Positions 53,503-61,691 of a DNA stretch of 64,000 bases are shown here, in pieces (the first letter of the stretch is position 1; each line of letters opens with the position of its first letter). Origin of the DNA: Pseudofrankia sp. DC12. GTDB taxonomy: Bacteria > Actinomycetota > Actinomycetes > Frankiales > Frankiaceae. The stretch lies in contig NZ_KQ031391.1 in the NCBI RefSeq assembly GCF_000966285.1, positions 1,636,640-1,700,639 on the forward strand, given 5' to 3'. The position numbers were made by a program, and so were the translations under genes. A model generated the notes under the pieces. That model searched no databases. It was not told the origin of the DNA and saw only the letters and a list, made by a program, of their open reading frames with translations.

Positions 53503-54206
53503 GCCGTCAGCTGCTGGTGGGTGGCGCGCCGCCGCACTGGGGGCGAGTGGCCTCGACCCTGCTGCGCGTCGGGCTGGGCGTGCTGTGGCTGGTCGCCGGG
53601 TCCCTGAAGGCCGGCGACGCGGACGGGATGGTCCGCTCGGTGCGGGCGTTCCGGATCCTGCCGGAGGCGCTGGTCCATCCCGTCGCGTACGCGGTGCCGT
53701 TCGTGGAGATCGCGCTCGGCGTCCTGCTCCTGCTGGGCCTGGCCGTGCGAGCCGGCGCACTGCTGTCCTGCCTGCTACTGGCCGTCTACATCGGGGCGAT
53801 CGCGTCCGCCGCCGCCCGCGGGCTGCACATCGAGTGTGGCTGCTTCTCGAAGGGCGGCGACCTCGCGAAGAACGCGCCGACCCATTACACATCGGAGCTG
53901 GTCCGTGACAGCTTGCTTCTGTTGGCCAGTGTGCTGCTGACGGTCTGGCCCCACGGCTACCTGACGCTGGACCGCCTGTTGTTCGGCCCGGCCGCGGACG
54001 ACCGGCCCGCGGCCTCCAGTGATCTCGACGACGACTGGGACGACGCCTCGTGGGACGACGACGACCGGGGTGACGGCCGTCGGGGCGACGGTCACGACAC
54101 CGACGACAGCCGCGACGGCGGGGACTGGCAGGACGGGTACCGGGCGCGGGCGGGAGACCGGCCGCGGTCTGGGGACAGGGCGGGACGAATGAGGCGTGAG
54201 CGATGA
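53499..54206 (+). CDS. MauE/DoxX-like membrane protein
   Basis: A 235-residue protein with four membrane spans in the first ~150 residues (VGLGVLWLVAGSLKAG, AYAVPFVEIALGVLLLLGLA, LSCLLLAVYIGAIASAAA, SLLLLASVLLTVWP). It has the conserved motif IECGCFSKGG, whose two cysteines are typical of the MauE family that works with disulfide-forming partners. The C-terminal ~70 residues are a very acidic, disordered Asp/Arg/Gly tail (DLDDDWDDASWDDDDRGDG). GTG 53499 overlaps the SCO1 stop and its own stop overlaps the DsbA-like start (ATGA). I infer an electron shuttle for periplasmic thiol chemistry. Confidence 0.85.
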   Translation: MSRQLLVGGAPPHWGRVASTLLRVGLGVLWLVAGSLKAGDADGMVRSVRAFRILPEALVHPVAYAVPFVEIALGVLLLLGLAVRAGALLSCLLLAVYIGAIASAAARGLHIECGCFSKGGDLAKNAPTHYTSELVRDSLLLLASVLLTVWPHGYLTLDRLLFGPAADDRPAASSDLDDDWDDASWDDDDRGDGRRGDGHDTDDSRDGGDWQDGYRARAGDRPRSGDRAGRMRRER

Positions 54207-55012
54207 GCACAGGCGCGGGACGCGGATCCGGCCGAGGCAACGGCCCGGGCGCGGGCCGCTCCGGCGGCGGGGTCGACACCGGCCCCCGGCCGGACCGGGA
54301 CCCGCGCGGGGCGGCGCGCCGTGAGCGGGCCGCCGCGGCCAGGGCACAGGCCGCGGCGCGGGAGCGGCGGCGCAAGCAGATGATCGTGTTCGCCTCGGTA
54401 CTGGGCATCATCATCGTCGCCGCCGTGATCGGCATCGTCGTGCAGAACTCCCGCCAGCACTCGAAACCGGTCGTCCTTCCGGCCACGGCGACCGGCCAGG
54501 ACAACGGCATCGTCGTCGGCAGGGCGGCCGCCCCGGTCACGGTCGACTTCTACGAGGACTTCCAGTGCCCGGTCTGCCGGCAGTTCGAGACCACCACCGG
54601 CCCGACGGTGCGGTCACTCATCGACGCCGGGAAGATCAAGACCGTGTACCACATGATGTCGTTCATCGGGCCTGACTCGGTCCGCGCCGCCAACGCGGGC
54701 GCCGCCGCGGCCGATGCCGGGAAGTTCGAGGACTACCACACGGTGCTGTTCGCCAACCAGCCCACCGAGAACTCCGGCGGCTTCAGCAACGACAAGCTCA
54801 TCCAGCTCGGCTCGCAGGTGGGTCTGACGTCGCCCGCCTTCACCGGCGCGGTGAAGTCGGGCAAGTTCGATGGCTACGTCGCCAAGGTCGCGGACAGCGC
54901 GTCCAGGCGGGGGGTGACCGGCACACCGACCGTGATGGTCGACGGCAAGACGCTGTCCCAGGACCAGTTGCTCCCCGACCCGTTCAAGGCCGCGGTCAAC
55001 GCCGCCGGCTGA
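54203..55012 (+). CDS. Membrane-anchored DsbA-family thioredoxin-like protein
   Basis: A 269-residue protein. The first ~60 residues are Gly/Arg-rich and cytoplasmic, followed by a single membrane span (MIVFASVLGIIIVAAVIGIVV) and an outside DsbA/thioredoxin_4 domain. The active site is DFYEDFQCPVCRQFE (Cys-Pro-Val-Cys) and the cis-Pro loop is RRGVTGTPTVMVDGK. It would form or rearrange disulfides in exported proteins. ATG 54203 overlaps the MauE stop. Together with SCO1 and MauE it probably forms a membrane redox relay, perhaps for cytochrome oxidase maturation. Confidence 0.9.
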   Translation: MSTGAGRGSGRGNGPGAGRSGGGVDTGPRPDRDPRGAARRERAAAARAQAAARERRRKQMIVFASVLGIIIVAAVIGIVVQNSRQHSKPVVLPATATGQDNGIVVGRAAAPVTVDFYEDFQCPVCRQFETTTGPTVRSLIDAGKIKTVYHMMSFIGPDSVRAANAGAAAADAGKFEDYHTVLFANQPTENSGGFSNDKLIQLGSQVGLTSPAFTGAVKSGKFDGYVAKVADSASRRGVTGTPTVMVDGKTLSQDQLLPDPFKAAVNAAG

Positions 55013-55401
55013 CACGGTCGCCCACGATCGCGGTCTGCGCCCTCCGGTGGTCTGAAAAGGTCCTGAAGACGACAACCAGAGGGCCCAAACGACGATCAGG
55101 GGCGAGAGGCTGGCCGGGCCGCCGTCCGACCTCGCCCGCGTCCGTCCTCGGGCCGATGAGAGATGCTGCTCCACGTGGTCGCGCCGACAGGCGGCGCGCC
55201 TGGTCAGGGCAGGTCCGGTGACAGTCCGGACCGGGGGAACTCGGCGGGATCGCGTCGACATCTGCCGGGTCCGATCGGGCCTGCCGGGTGCCGCCGCCGG
55301 CCCGGCCCAGGCAGATCCTTTCCCGCTCGACCCGCAGGACCCGACCGCGCTCGGCGTCGGGGCGGCCCCTGCGCGGCCGGGCGGCAGACGCCCAGGAGTT
55401 C
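55013..55401. other. Gene-free leader region with a stable hairpin
   Basis: Upstream of the dienelactone hydrolase gene. GGTCCGG (55212-55218) pairs with CCGGACC (55226-55232) around TGACAGT, and further GC-rich stems lie at 55185-55200 and 55265-55315. The segment TCAGGGCAGG next to the hairpin recalls part of the FMN riboswitch, but the other conserved blocks are absent. It may be a structured leader. Confidence 0.35.
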
Positions 55402-56166
55402 GTGTTGTCCGTGACCAGGCTCGATGTGCCCACCGACGACGGTGTGATGGACGTCCACCTGCACCTTCCGGCCGGGCATCCGGCCGACGACGGCCCCGCG
55501 CTGCCCACTGTGATCATGTACCCGGACGCGTTCGGCGTTCGGCCGGCGACGGACGACATGGCCCAGCGGCTGGCCGATCTCGGCTACGCGGTGGCGCTGC
55601 CGAACGTCCACTTCCGCACCCGGGACGCCCTCCCGTTCGACCCGAAGACCGCGTTCTCCGACCCGGCGGAGCGGGCCAAGCTGGGGCAGGTCATGACGGT
55701 GGCCAACGCCGGCGCCATGGCCGCCACCGGCGCGCTGCTGGCGGCGCTGGCCCACGTGCCGGCGGCGAACGCCGACAAGGTCGGCACCACCGGCTACTGC
55801 ATGGGCGGGCGGCTGTCGTTTCTCGCGGCCGGCACGTTCCCGGACCGGGTCGCCGCCGCAGCGTCGTTCCACGGCGGCCGGCTCGCCGTCGCGGACGACC
55901 CGGCGAGCCCGCACACCCAGGCCGACCGGATTCAGGCGAGGCTGTACTTCGGGGTGGCGGACGAGGACGGCTCCTGCACCCCCGAGGACCAGGCCCGGCT
56001 CGCGGCCGCGCTGGACCAGGCGAAGGTCGACTACCGGCTGGAGCTCTACCCCGGCGCCCGGCACGGCTTCGCGGTCACGGACCACCCCGGCGTCTACGAC
56101 GAGAAGGCCGCGGAACGCCACTGGGAGCACACCGCCGAACTCTTCGACGCCGTACTGAAGGCGTAG
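55402..56166 (+). CDS. Dienelactone hydrolase family protein
   Basis: A 254-residue alpha/beta hydrolase. The nucleophile is the Cys of GTTGYCMGGRLSF, as in true dienelactone hydrolases, with the acid in VADEDGSCTPED and the His in PGARHGFAV. It fits carboxymethylenebutenolidase-like enzymes acting on dienelactones or small esters. Start choice is between GTG 55402, TTG 55405 and GTG 55411, all just after AGGAG (55394-55398); the first is given. A possibly structured leader precedes it. Confidence 0.87.
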   Translation: MLSVTRLDVPTDDGVMDVHLHLPAGHPADDGPALPTVIMYPDAFGVRPATDDMAQRLADLGYAVALPNVHFRTRDALPFDPKTAFSDPAERAKLGQVMTVANAGAMAATGALLAALAHVPAANADKVGTTGYCMGGRLSFLAAGTFPDRVAAAASFHGGRLAVADDPASPHTQADRIQARLYFGVADEDGSCTPEDQARLAAALDQAKVDYRLELYPGARHGFAVTDHPGVYDEKAAERHWEHTAELFDAVLKA

Positions 56167-56215
56167 CACCTCGCCCGTGCCCGGCCGGCGTGGCGCCCCG
56201 GACCCGGCCGGCGGG

Positions 56216-56701
56216 TCAGGCCGCGGTGAGCCCCAGCTCGCGGATCAGTTTGGCGACGTGGCCGGTCGCCTTCACGTTGTAGAGCACCTTCTCCAGGGTG
56301 CCGTCGGCCCCGACGACGAAAGTCGAGCGGATCACGCCGGTGGTCACCTTGCCGTACATCATTTTCTCGCCGTAGGCGCCGTACGCGGTCAGCACCGCGC
56401 GATCGGGGTCGGACAACAGCGGGAAGGTGAGGCCCTCGTTGTCACGGAACTTCACCAGCGCCGCGGGCTTGTCCGGGGAGACGCCCAGCACGTCGATGCC
56501 GGCGTCGTTCAGCTGGGCGAGGCTGTCCCGGAAGTCGCAGGCCTGCTTGGTGCAGCCGGGCGTGCTCGCGCGCGGGTAGAAGTAGACGACGACCCGCCGG
56601 CCCCGGTACGAGGCCAACGACACGTCCTTGCCGTCCGCGTCCGGGAGCGTGAAGCCGGGGGCAACGTCGCCCGCGGCCAGGCGAGCCGAGAAGTCGGTCA
56701 T
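56216..56701 (-). CDS. bcp: Thiol peroxidase, Bcp/PrxQ type
   Basis: A 161-residue peroxiredoxin. The peroxidatic Cys lies in YFYPRASTPGCTKQACDFRD, with the resolving Cys five residues later, the pattern of thioredoxin-dependent Bcp/PrxQ enzymes. Further blocks are APGFTLPDADGKDVSLASY and GVIRSTFVVGADG. It reduces peroxides in the cytosol using thioredoxin. ATG 56701 is chosen, as the 25 residues upstream are unlike the family. It is divergent from a DinB-family gene with a 125-bp gap. Confidence 0.93.
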   Translation of the reverse strand: MTDFSARLAAGDVAPGFTLPDADGKDVSLASYRGRRVVVYFYPRASTPGCTKQACDFRDSLAQLNDAGIDVLGVSPDKPAALVKFRDNEGLTFPLLSDPDRAVLTAYGAYGEKMMYGKVTTGVIRSTFVVGADGTLEKVLYNVKATGHVAKLIRELGLTAA

Positions 56702-56826
56702 GGTCGGAAACCTAGCGCCGTGCCGCCGGAACCACCAGACCGCGTCCCGCCACGGCCTGCCTGGGCGCGACCGCACCTGCCGGGAAATGGCTCGAGACTG
56801 TCACAGGTCGACGGCACGATGCCGGC

Positions 56827-57345
56827 ATGACGTGGACTGCCCCCAAGGTCAACCGCCGGGACGAGCCAGGCATCGCGGGTGAGCGCGAGATGCTCGAGAG
56901 CTGGCTCGACTACCACCGCGAGACGCTGCTGCTCAAGTGCGCGGGCCTGACAGCCGAGCAGCTGCGCGAGCGCGCGGTACCTCCGTCGTCGCTGTCGCTG
57001 CTGGGCCTCGTCCGGCACCTGGCCGACGTGGAACGTTCCTGGTTTCGCCGCAGACTCGACCAGCAGGACGTCGAGTACCGCTTCATCAGGGAGGACAACG
57101 AGAACTCCGACTTCGACGACGTCGACACGGCGGACCCCGACGAGGCGTTCACGGCCTTCACGACGGAGGTCGAGACCTGCCGCGCCGTGGCGGCCACGCA
57201 TGGCCTGGAGGACACCTTCGTGGACCGGCGCGGCCAGCGGCTCAGCCTGCGCTGGGTCTACGTCCACCTGATCGAGGAGTACGCCCGCCACAACGGCCAC
57301 GCCGACCTGCTCCGCGAGCGCCTCGACGGCTCCGTCGGCGACTGA
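56827..57345 (+). CDS. DinB/DUF664 family protein
   Basis: A 172-residue four-helix-bundle protein of the DinB superfamily. The His residues that would bind metal lie in GLVRHLADVERSWF, and VHLIEEYARHNGHADLLRE at the end carries the other two. This three-His layout is typical for the DUF664 branch, which includes mycothiol- or bacillithiol-dependent transferases. The substrate is unknown. ATG 56827 is used. It converges on another DinB-type gene. Confidence 0.88.
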   Translation: MTWTAPKVNRRDEPGIAGEREMLESWLDYHRETLLLKCAGLTAEQLRERAVPPSSLSLLGLVRHLADVERSWFRRRLDQQDVEYRFIREDNENSDFDDVDTADPDEAFTAFTTEVETCRAVAATHGLEDTFVDRRGQRLSLRWVYVHLIEEYARHNGHADLLRERLDGSVGD

Positions 57346-57392
57346 CGGCCAGCGGCCGGATAGCCGTCGGCCTGCCCGGTCGCACGGCCGCG

Positions 57393-57905
57393 TCAGCCCG
57401 GGGCCAGCAGGCCCCGCAGGATGGCCGCCTGGCCGGCGTGCTGGAGATCGTCGGCGATCACGCTGACGAGGCGGACGGCGAGGGTGACTGGAGGATCCCA
57501 GCGGGTGTCGACCACGCGGTCGAGGTCCTGGTCGCCGAGCGTGGCGACGTAGCGCAGGGTCGCGGCGTGGACGGCGTTGTAGTAGGCGGTCAGCAGGCCG
57601 GGGTCGCTGACCCGGACGCTGTCGACCTGGTCCGACGTGTGGCCGTATCCATGTGACTCCGCCGGCAGCGGCAGGCCGAACCGGTCCACCCAGCCGGCCG
57701 CGGTCCAGACCTGCTCGGTCCCGGCGACGTCGGCCACGTGGTCATCCTGCACCCGGGCCAGGTGCCAGACCAGCCAGGTGATCGAGTTGGCCCGCCCCAG
57801 CGGGCGGTGGTTCAGCTGCTCTGCGGTCAGCCCCGCCACGGCCTCATGGACCGCCTCCTGAACCCGTCCGAAGCCGTCCGTCAACAGGTCAGCGGTGGTC
57901 ACCAT
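57393..57905 (-). CDS. DinB-superfamily protein (DUF664-like)
   Basis: A 170-residue DinB-type protein: TADLLTDGFGRVQEAVHEAV, GRANSITWLVWHLARVQDDHV and DDLQHAGQAAILRGLL hold the expected three His positions. It also resembles mycothiol-dependent enzymes of the maleylpyruvate-isomerase type. It differs enough from its convergent neighbour (56827-57345) that the two are not a recent duplication. ATG 57905 is used, dropping 29 unlike residues. Confidence 0.87.
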   Translation of the reverse strand: MVTTADLLTDGFGRVQEAVHEAVAGLTAEQLNHRPLGRANSITWLVWHLARVQDDHVADVAGTEQVWTAAGWVDRFGLPLPAESHGYGHTSDQVDSVRVSDPGLLTAYYNAVHAATLRYVATLGDQDLDRVVDTRWDPPVTLAVRLVSVIADDLQHAGQAAILRGLLAPG

Positions 57906-58093
57906 GGCCGCGTGTCTCCCGTCGCCCGGCGCACCGGTCCCGACAACCTCGCGCCGCCTCGCGGTCCCGGACCGGCCCGCCACCGCCCGCACCCGGCCGG
58001 CGTTCCCTGTCTACCGCCGGCCGGGTGCCGACGGGCGACCGGGCGGTGAAACGGGCCGCGGCCGGTCGGTGGCCGGCCGCGCCAGCGCACCGC

Positions 58094-58639
58094 TTAGACC
58101 TCGGTGGCGAAGGTGGCGGCCCATTCGTTGACCCGGGCGATGTAGGTCCGGGTCTCGGCGAAGTCCGGTATGCCGCCGGCCGCCTGGACGGCCGACGGGC
58201 CCGCGTTGTAGGCGGCCAGCACGAGGGCGACCCGGTCCCCGGGCAGGTGGCCGACGAGCGCGGCGAGGTGCTGCTCGTAGCGGGCGGCCGACGGGATCGC
58301 GTCGAGCGGGTCGAGCGGGTCGGCCACGCCGTCGCCGTCGCCATCGATGCCGAACTCGGCCCAGGTCTTCGGAAGGAACTGCATCATCCCGACGGCGCCC
58401 GCGTGGGACACCACCGAGGAGTCGAAGCGGCTCTCCACCCGAGCCTGGGCCGCGAGCTGGGCGGCCGAGAGCAGTCCGTACGTGGTGGCGGCGGCGCGGA
58501 AGGCCGGAATGAGGTCCGTCGGGATCAGGCTGCTCGACCTCATCGGCAGCACCTGCGAACAGGCGCCGAGCAGCGCGGCGACCACGGTCACCAGGCCCGC
58601 CACGAGGACGGGCGACTGGCGTGTTCGCTGGCGGGACAT
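58094..58639 (-). CDS. Lytic transglycosylase (SLT) lipoprotein
   Basis: A 181-residue exported protein. It has a signal with the lipobox LLGACSQ and then an SLT/lysozyme-like domain. The catalytic Glu lies in QARVESRFDSSVVSHAGAVG followed by MMQFLPKTWAEFG, with a later AYNAGPSAVQAAGG. An Asp-rich DGDGDGVADPLDPLDA loop resembles a calcium-binding site. It would cleave peptidoglycan glycan strands. ATG 58639 gives a proper signal peptide; the 72 residues upstream in the frame are not real. Confidence 0.9.
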   Translation of the reverse strand: MSRQRTRQSPVLVAGLVTVVAALLGACSQVLPMRSSSLIPTDLIPAFRAAATTYGLLSAAQLAAQARVESRFDSSVVSHAGAVGMMQFLPKTWAEFGIDGDGDGVADPLDPLDAIPSAARYEQHLAALVGHLPGDRVALVLAAYNAGPSAVQAAGGIPDFAETRTYIARVNEWAATFATEV

Positions 58640-58834
58640 CGCCTCATTGTGGCCGCCTCGCCACGGCCGTGTCCGGCATCTGCCACGGCACGTCGCGAGC
58701 CGGGGCCTCGGAGCACATCCGGCAAGACGGCCAGCGGCCCTCCGCTGGGAACCGCGGCGGACCCGACCGGCGCCGGTCGGGGGCACCCGCGGTGTCCGGC
58801 CCGGACGGCACGGTCGGCGGTCCCGCGGTGAGGC

Positions 58835-60388
58835 ATGCTGGAGGCCGTGACACACCCTCCGGCCAAACCGGCATCCGCCCGCCGGGACGGGTCGCCACCA
58901 GCCGCCCGCCAGCAGCCAGCGGCCGAGGTGACGTCGCCACGGCCGCCCGGCCCGCCCGCCGGGGAGTCATCCCCGGTGCCGGCGCAGGCCGCGGCCCAGG
59001 ACCCGGGCGCCGCGACCGGGGAGACCGCCAGCCGCCCCGACGCGGCCACGAACGACGCCGTCATCCGCCGGATCGAGCGGGCCAGCGGGCTGCTGGCGAA
59101 CAAGGCCGTGGCCAGGATGTCCGAGCAGCTGCCGTGGTACCCGGGCATGTCGGCGCGGTACCGGGCCGACATCCAGCTGGTCGTGCAGGCGGGCATCGCG
59201 TCGTTCGTCGAGTGGTGCCGGCGCCCGCAGCACGCCCGGGAACTGTCCAGCGACGTGTTCCGGGTGGCGCCGCGCGAGCTGGTCCGGGCGGTGACCTTCC
59301 GCCGGCTTGTCGATCTGGTCCGGGTGGCGGTCGAGACGATCGAGGCCGAGGTGCCGAACATCGTCGACCCGGAGCACGAGCAGCGGGTGCTCGCCGACGT
59401 GCTGCGCTACTCCCGCGACATCGCGTTCGCCGGCGCGGTGGTGTATGCCCGGGTCGCCGAGGAACGCGGCGCCTGGGACGCCCGGCTCGAGGCGCTCGTC
59501 GTCGACCACGTCGTGCGCGGCGACCAGGACCGCGCGCTGTCCTCGCGCGCCGCGGCGGTGGGCTGGCGCAACCCGCCCGCGGTGACGGTCGTGGTCGGCG
59601 CGGCACCGCCGCAGGCGCCGGAGGCGGTCGTGGACGAGGTCCACCGGCTGGCCCGTTCGGGTGGCCTGGAGGTGCTGACCAGCGTGCACAACCAGCGGCT
59701 GGTCATGATCGTGGGCGGCCGGTTCCGCACGACCGACGTCCTCGGCGACGGGCCGGCGGGCGCAGACCCGCCGGCCGGCCCGCCTGCGGCCGTCGCGGCC
59801 GGCGGCGGCGCGGTGCCGCGCGAGGCAGCGGCGCGCGCCGTGGCGGCCGCGACCGGTGACCCGAACCGGCCGAGAAGCCGGCGGGGCGCCGACGGTGAGC
59901 TCGCCTCCGGCGTCGAGTCGGCGGTGGCGGCCGCCGAGGTGCTGATGTCGGCCTGCGGGCCCGGTCCGGTCGTGGTCGGGCCCGTCGCGGCGGACCTGGC
60001 GGGCGCAGCCGAGTCGGCCCGGGCGGCGATCGCCGCCGCCGACGTGGTCGCGGCCTGGCCCGCGGCGCCGCGGCCGGTGACGGCCCGCGCGCTGCTGCCG
60101 GAGCGGGCGCTGGCCGGTGACGAGGGGGCGCGCCGGGCGCTCATCGACGAGGTGTACGTCCCGCTGCGGGACGCCGGGGCGCCGCTGCTGGAGACGGCGG
60201 GCACCTACCTCGACTTCGGCGCCTCGCTGGAGGCGACGGCGAAGGCGCTCTACCTGCATCCGAACACGGTCCGGTACCGGCTGCGGAAGGCATCCGAGAT
60301 CTGCGGCCTTGACACCGCCGAGCACCGGCAGCGTTTTACCCTGCACATAGCCCTGCTCCTGGGCCGCCTGGACAGCACACGGGCGTAG
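58835..60388 (+). CDS. fasR: PucR/CdaR-type regulator, likely FasR
   Basis: A 517-residue regulator with a disordered first ~70 residues, a helical middle (MSEQLPWYPGMSARYRADIQ, RELVRAVTFRRLVDLVRVAV) and the C-terminal PucR-type helix-turn-helix FGASLEATAKALYLHPNTVR then YRLRKASEICGL. In Streptomyces coelicolor the gene directly before fabD-fabH-acpP-fabF encodes FasR, a PucR-like activator of that operon. The same order and family are seen here, so I call it FasR by synteny. A Pro/Ala-rich insertion is present near 310-350. The start is ATG 58835 or GTG 58847. Confidence 0.87.
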   Translation: MLEAVTHPPAKPASARRDGSPPAARQQPAAEVTSPRPPGPPAGESSPVPAQAAAQDPGAATGETASRPDAATNDAVIRRIERASGLLANKAVARMSEQLPWYPGMSARYRADIQLVVQAGIASFVEWCRRPQHARELSSDVFRVAPRELVRAVTFRRLVDLVRVAVETIEAEVPNIVDPEHEQRVLADVLRYSRDIAFAGAVVYARVAEERGAWDARLEALVVDHVVRGDQDRALSSRAAAVGWRNPPAVTVVVGAAPPQAPEAVVDEVHRLARSGGLEVLTSVHNQRLVMIVGGRFRTTDVLGDGPAGADPPAGPPAAVAAGGGAVPREAAARAVAAATGDPNRPRSRRGADGELASGVESAVAAAEVLMSACGPGPVVVGPVAADLAGAAESARAAIAAADVVAAWPAAPRPVTARALLPERALAGDEGARRALIDEVYVPLRDAGAPLLETAGTYLDFGASLEATAKALYLHPNTVRYRLRKASEICGLDTAEHRQRFTLHIALLLGRLDSTRA

Positions 60389-60692
60389 CCGCCGGTTGTA
60401 GATCGCCGACGGCCAGCCGTCGCGCGCGGCACACGAACACGGCTCGCGCCTCGTGCGTGACCTACAGCCGCGAGAATGCGAGCATGGTCAGCTGACCGCA
60501 GGTTACCGGTGCGACACCGGTCACATCCACCGACTTAACAGGCCTGTCACACGGTTGTCGGCCGTCGTCCAGCGACGCGGCTAACGCACCCAACCGGGCG
60601 GCGGGTTTTGTAGGTCCGCTACAACGAGCCGTCGGCACATCGGTGAGTGGCCGCCAGCGACAGGCCACCGCCGCGAAGGGTTAGGTAGACAG
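60389..60692 (+). promoter_or_regulatory. Promoter/control region of the fab operon
   Basis: The 304 bp between fasR and fabD are less GC-rich than the genes. TTGTAG at 60608-60613 and CTACAA at 60619-60624 form a perfect dyad around GTCCG, 69 bp before the fabD start. A second symmetric element is ACCGGT-GCGAC-ACCGGT near 60508-60524. The first dyad is my candidate FasR site. Confidence 0.5.
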
Positions 60693-61691
60693 GTGCTCGC
60701 GATTCTCGCGCCAGGCCAGGGCGCCCAGACCCCAGGCATGCTGCACCCGTGGCTCGGTCTCCCCAGTGCCACGGCTCGGCTGCGTTGGTTCTCGGCGGCG
60801 ACCGGTCTGGACCTCGTCGAGCTCGGCACTGAGGCGACGGCAGAGACGATCAAAGACACGGCGGTGGCGCAGCCGCTCATCGTGGCGTCCGGCCTCCTCG
60901 CCGCGGAACAGCTCGGCCTGCCCGGCCTCGCGGGCCCGAACCTGCGGGTGGCCGGACACAGCGTCGGCGAGATCACCGCCGCGGCGCTCGCCGGCGCGCT
61001 CACGCCGGAGACCGCGCTGGTGCTGGTGGCGCTGCGCGGCCGCGCGATGGCAGCGGCCTCCGCCGTCACGCCGACCGGCATGTCCGCGCTGCTCGGCGGT
61101 GACCCGGACGCGGTCGCCGCGCATCTGGAGGGCCTCGGCCTGACGCCCGCGAACCGCAACGGTGCCGGCCAGATCGTCGCCGCCGGCGACCTCGCGGCGC
61201 TCGCGCGGCTGGCCGACGAACCACCGGCCGGAGCCCGCGTCCGGCCGCTCACCGTCGCCGGGGCGTTCCACACCCACTACATGGCCTCGGCCCGCGACAC
61301 GCTCGCCGCGGTCACGCCCGGCATCGTGCCCGGCGCGCCTCGCGTCGGCCAGGTGTCGAACGCGGACGGCGCCGTCGTCACCGACGGTCCCGAGGTGCTG
61401 GCCCGCCTGGTCAGCCAGGTCGCGAGCCCGGTCCGCTGGGACCTGTGCATGGCGACGCTGCGCGAGCTGGGCGTCAAGGCCGTCATCGAGCTGCCGCCGG
61501 CGGGCACGCTGGCCGGCATCGCCCGCCGGGAGCTGCCTGGTGTCCGGGTCCTCGCGGTGAAGAGCCCCGACGACCTGGCCGCCGCCCGCGAGCTCATCGC
61601 CGAGCACGTCGGCGCCGAGCAGCCCTCGGTCGTGATCCCCGCTCCCGCCAGGGAACTGGTACCCACCACTGTCCACGCCGGGGAGGCTTGA
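60693..61691 (+). CDS. fabD: Malonyl-CoA:ACP transacylase
   Basis: A 332-residue FabD. It has APGQGAQTPGML at the N-terminus, nucleophile Ser in VAGHSVGEITAAALAG and catalytic His in VAGAFHTHYM, with LRGRAMAAAS contributing the Arg that holds the malonyl carboxylate. It loads malonate onto AcpP for type II fatty-acid synthesis. GTG 60693 starts the conserved protein. The stop overlaps the fabH start by one base (TGATG), so translation is coupled. Gene order matches the Streptomyces fab cluster. Confidence 0.95.
   Translation: MLAILAPGQGAQTPGMLHPWLGLPSATARLRWFSAATGLDLVELGTEATAETIKDTAVAQPLIVASGLLAAEQLGLPGLAGPNLRVAGHSVGEITAAALAGALTPETALVLVALRGRAMAAASAVTPTGMSALLGGDPDAVAAHLEGLGLTPANRNGAGQIVAAGDLAALARLADEPPAGARVRPLTVAGAFHTHYMASARDTLAAVTPGIVPGAPRVGQVSNADGAVVTDGPEVLARLVSQVASPVRWDLCMATLRELGVKAVIELPPAGTLAGIARRELPGVRVLAVKSPDDLAAARELIAEHVGAEQPSVVIPAPARELVPTTVHAGEA

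Noticed and set aside
55201-55260. FMN riboswitch.
   Set aside because: One block is similar, but the conserved AGCCCGCGAGC and GGATG-GAGAG parts are not present and the downstream gene is not a riboflavin gene.
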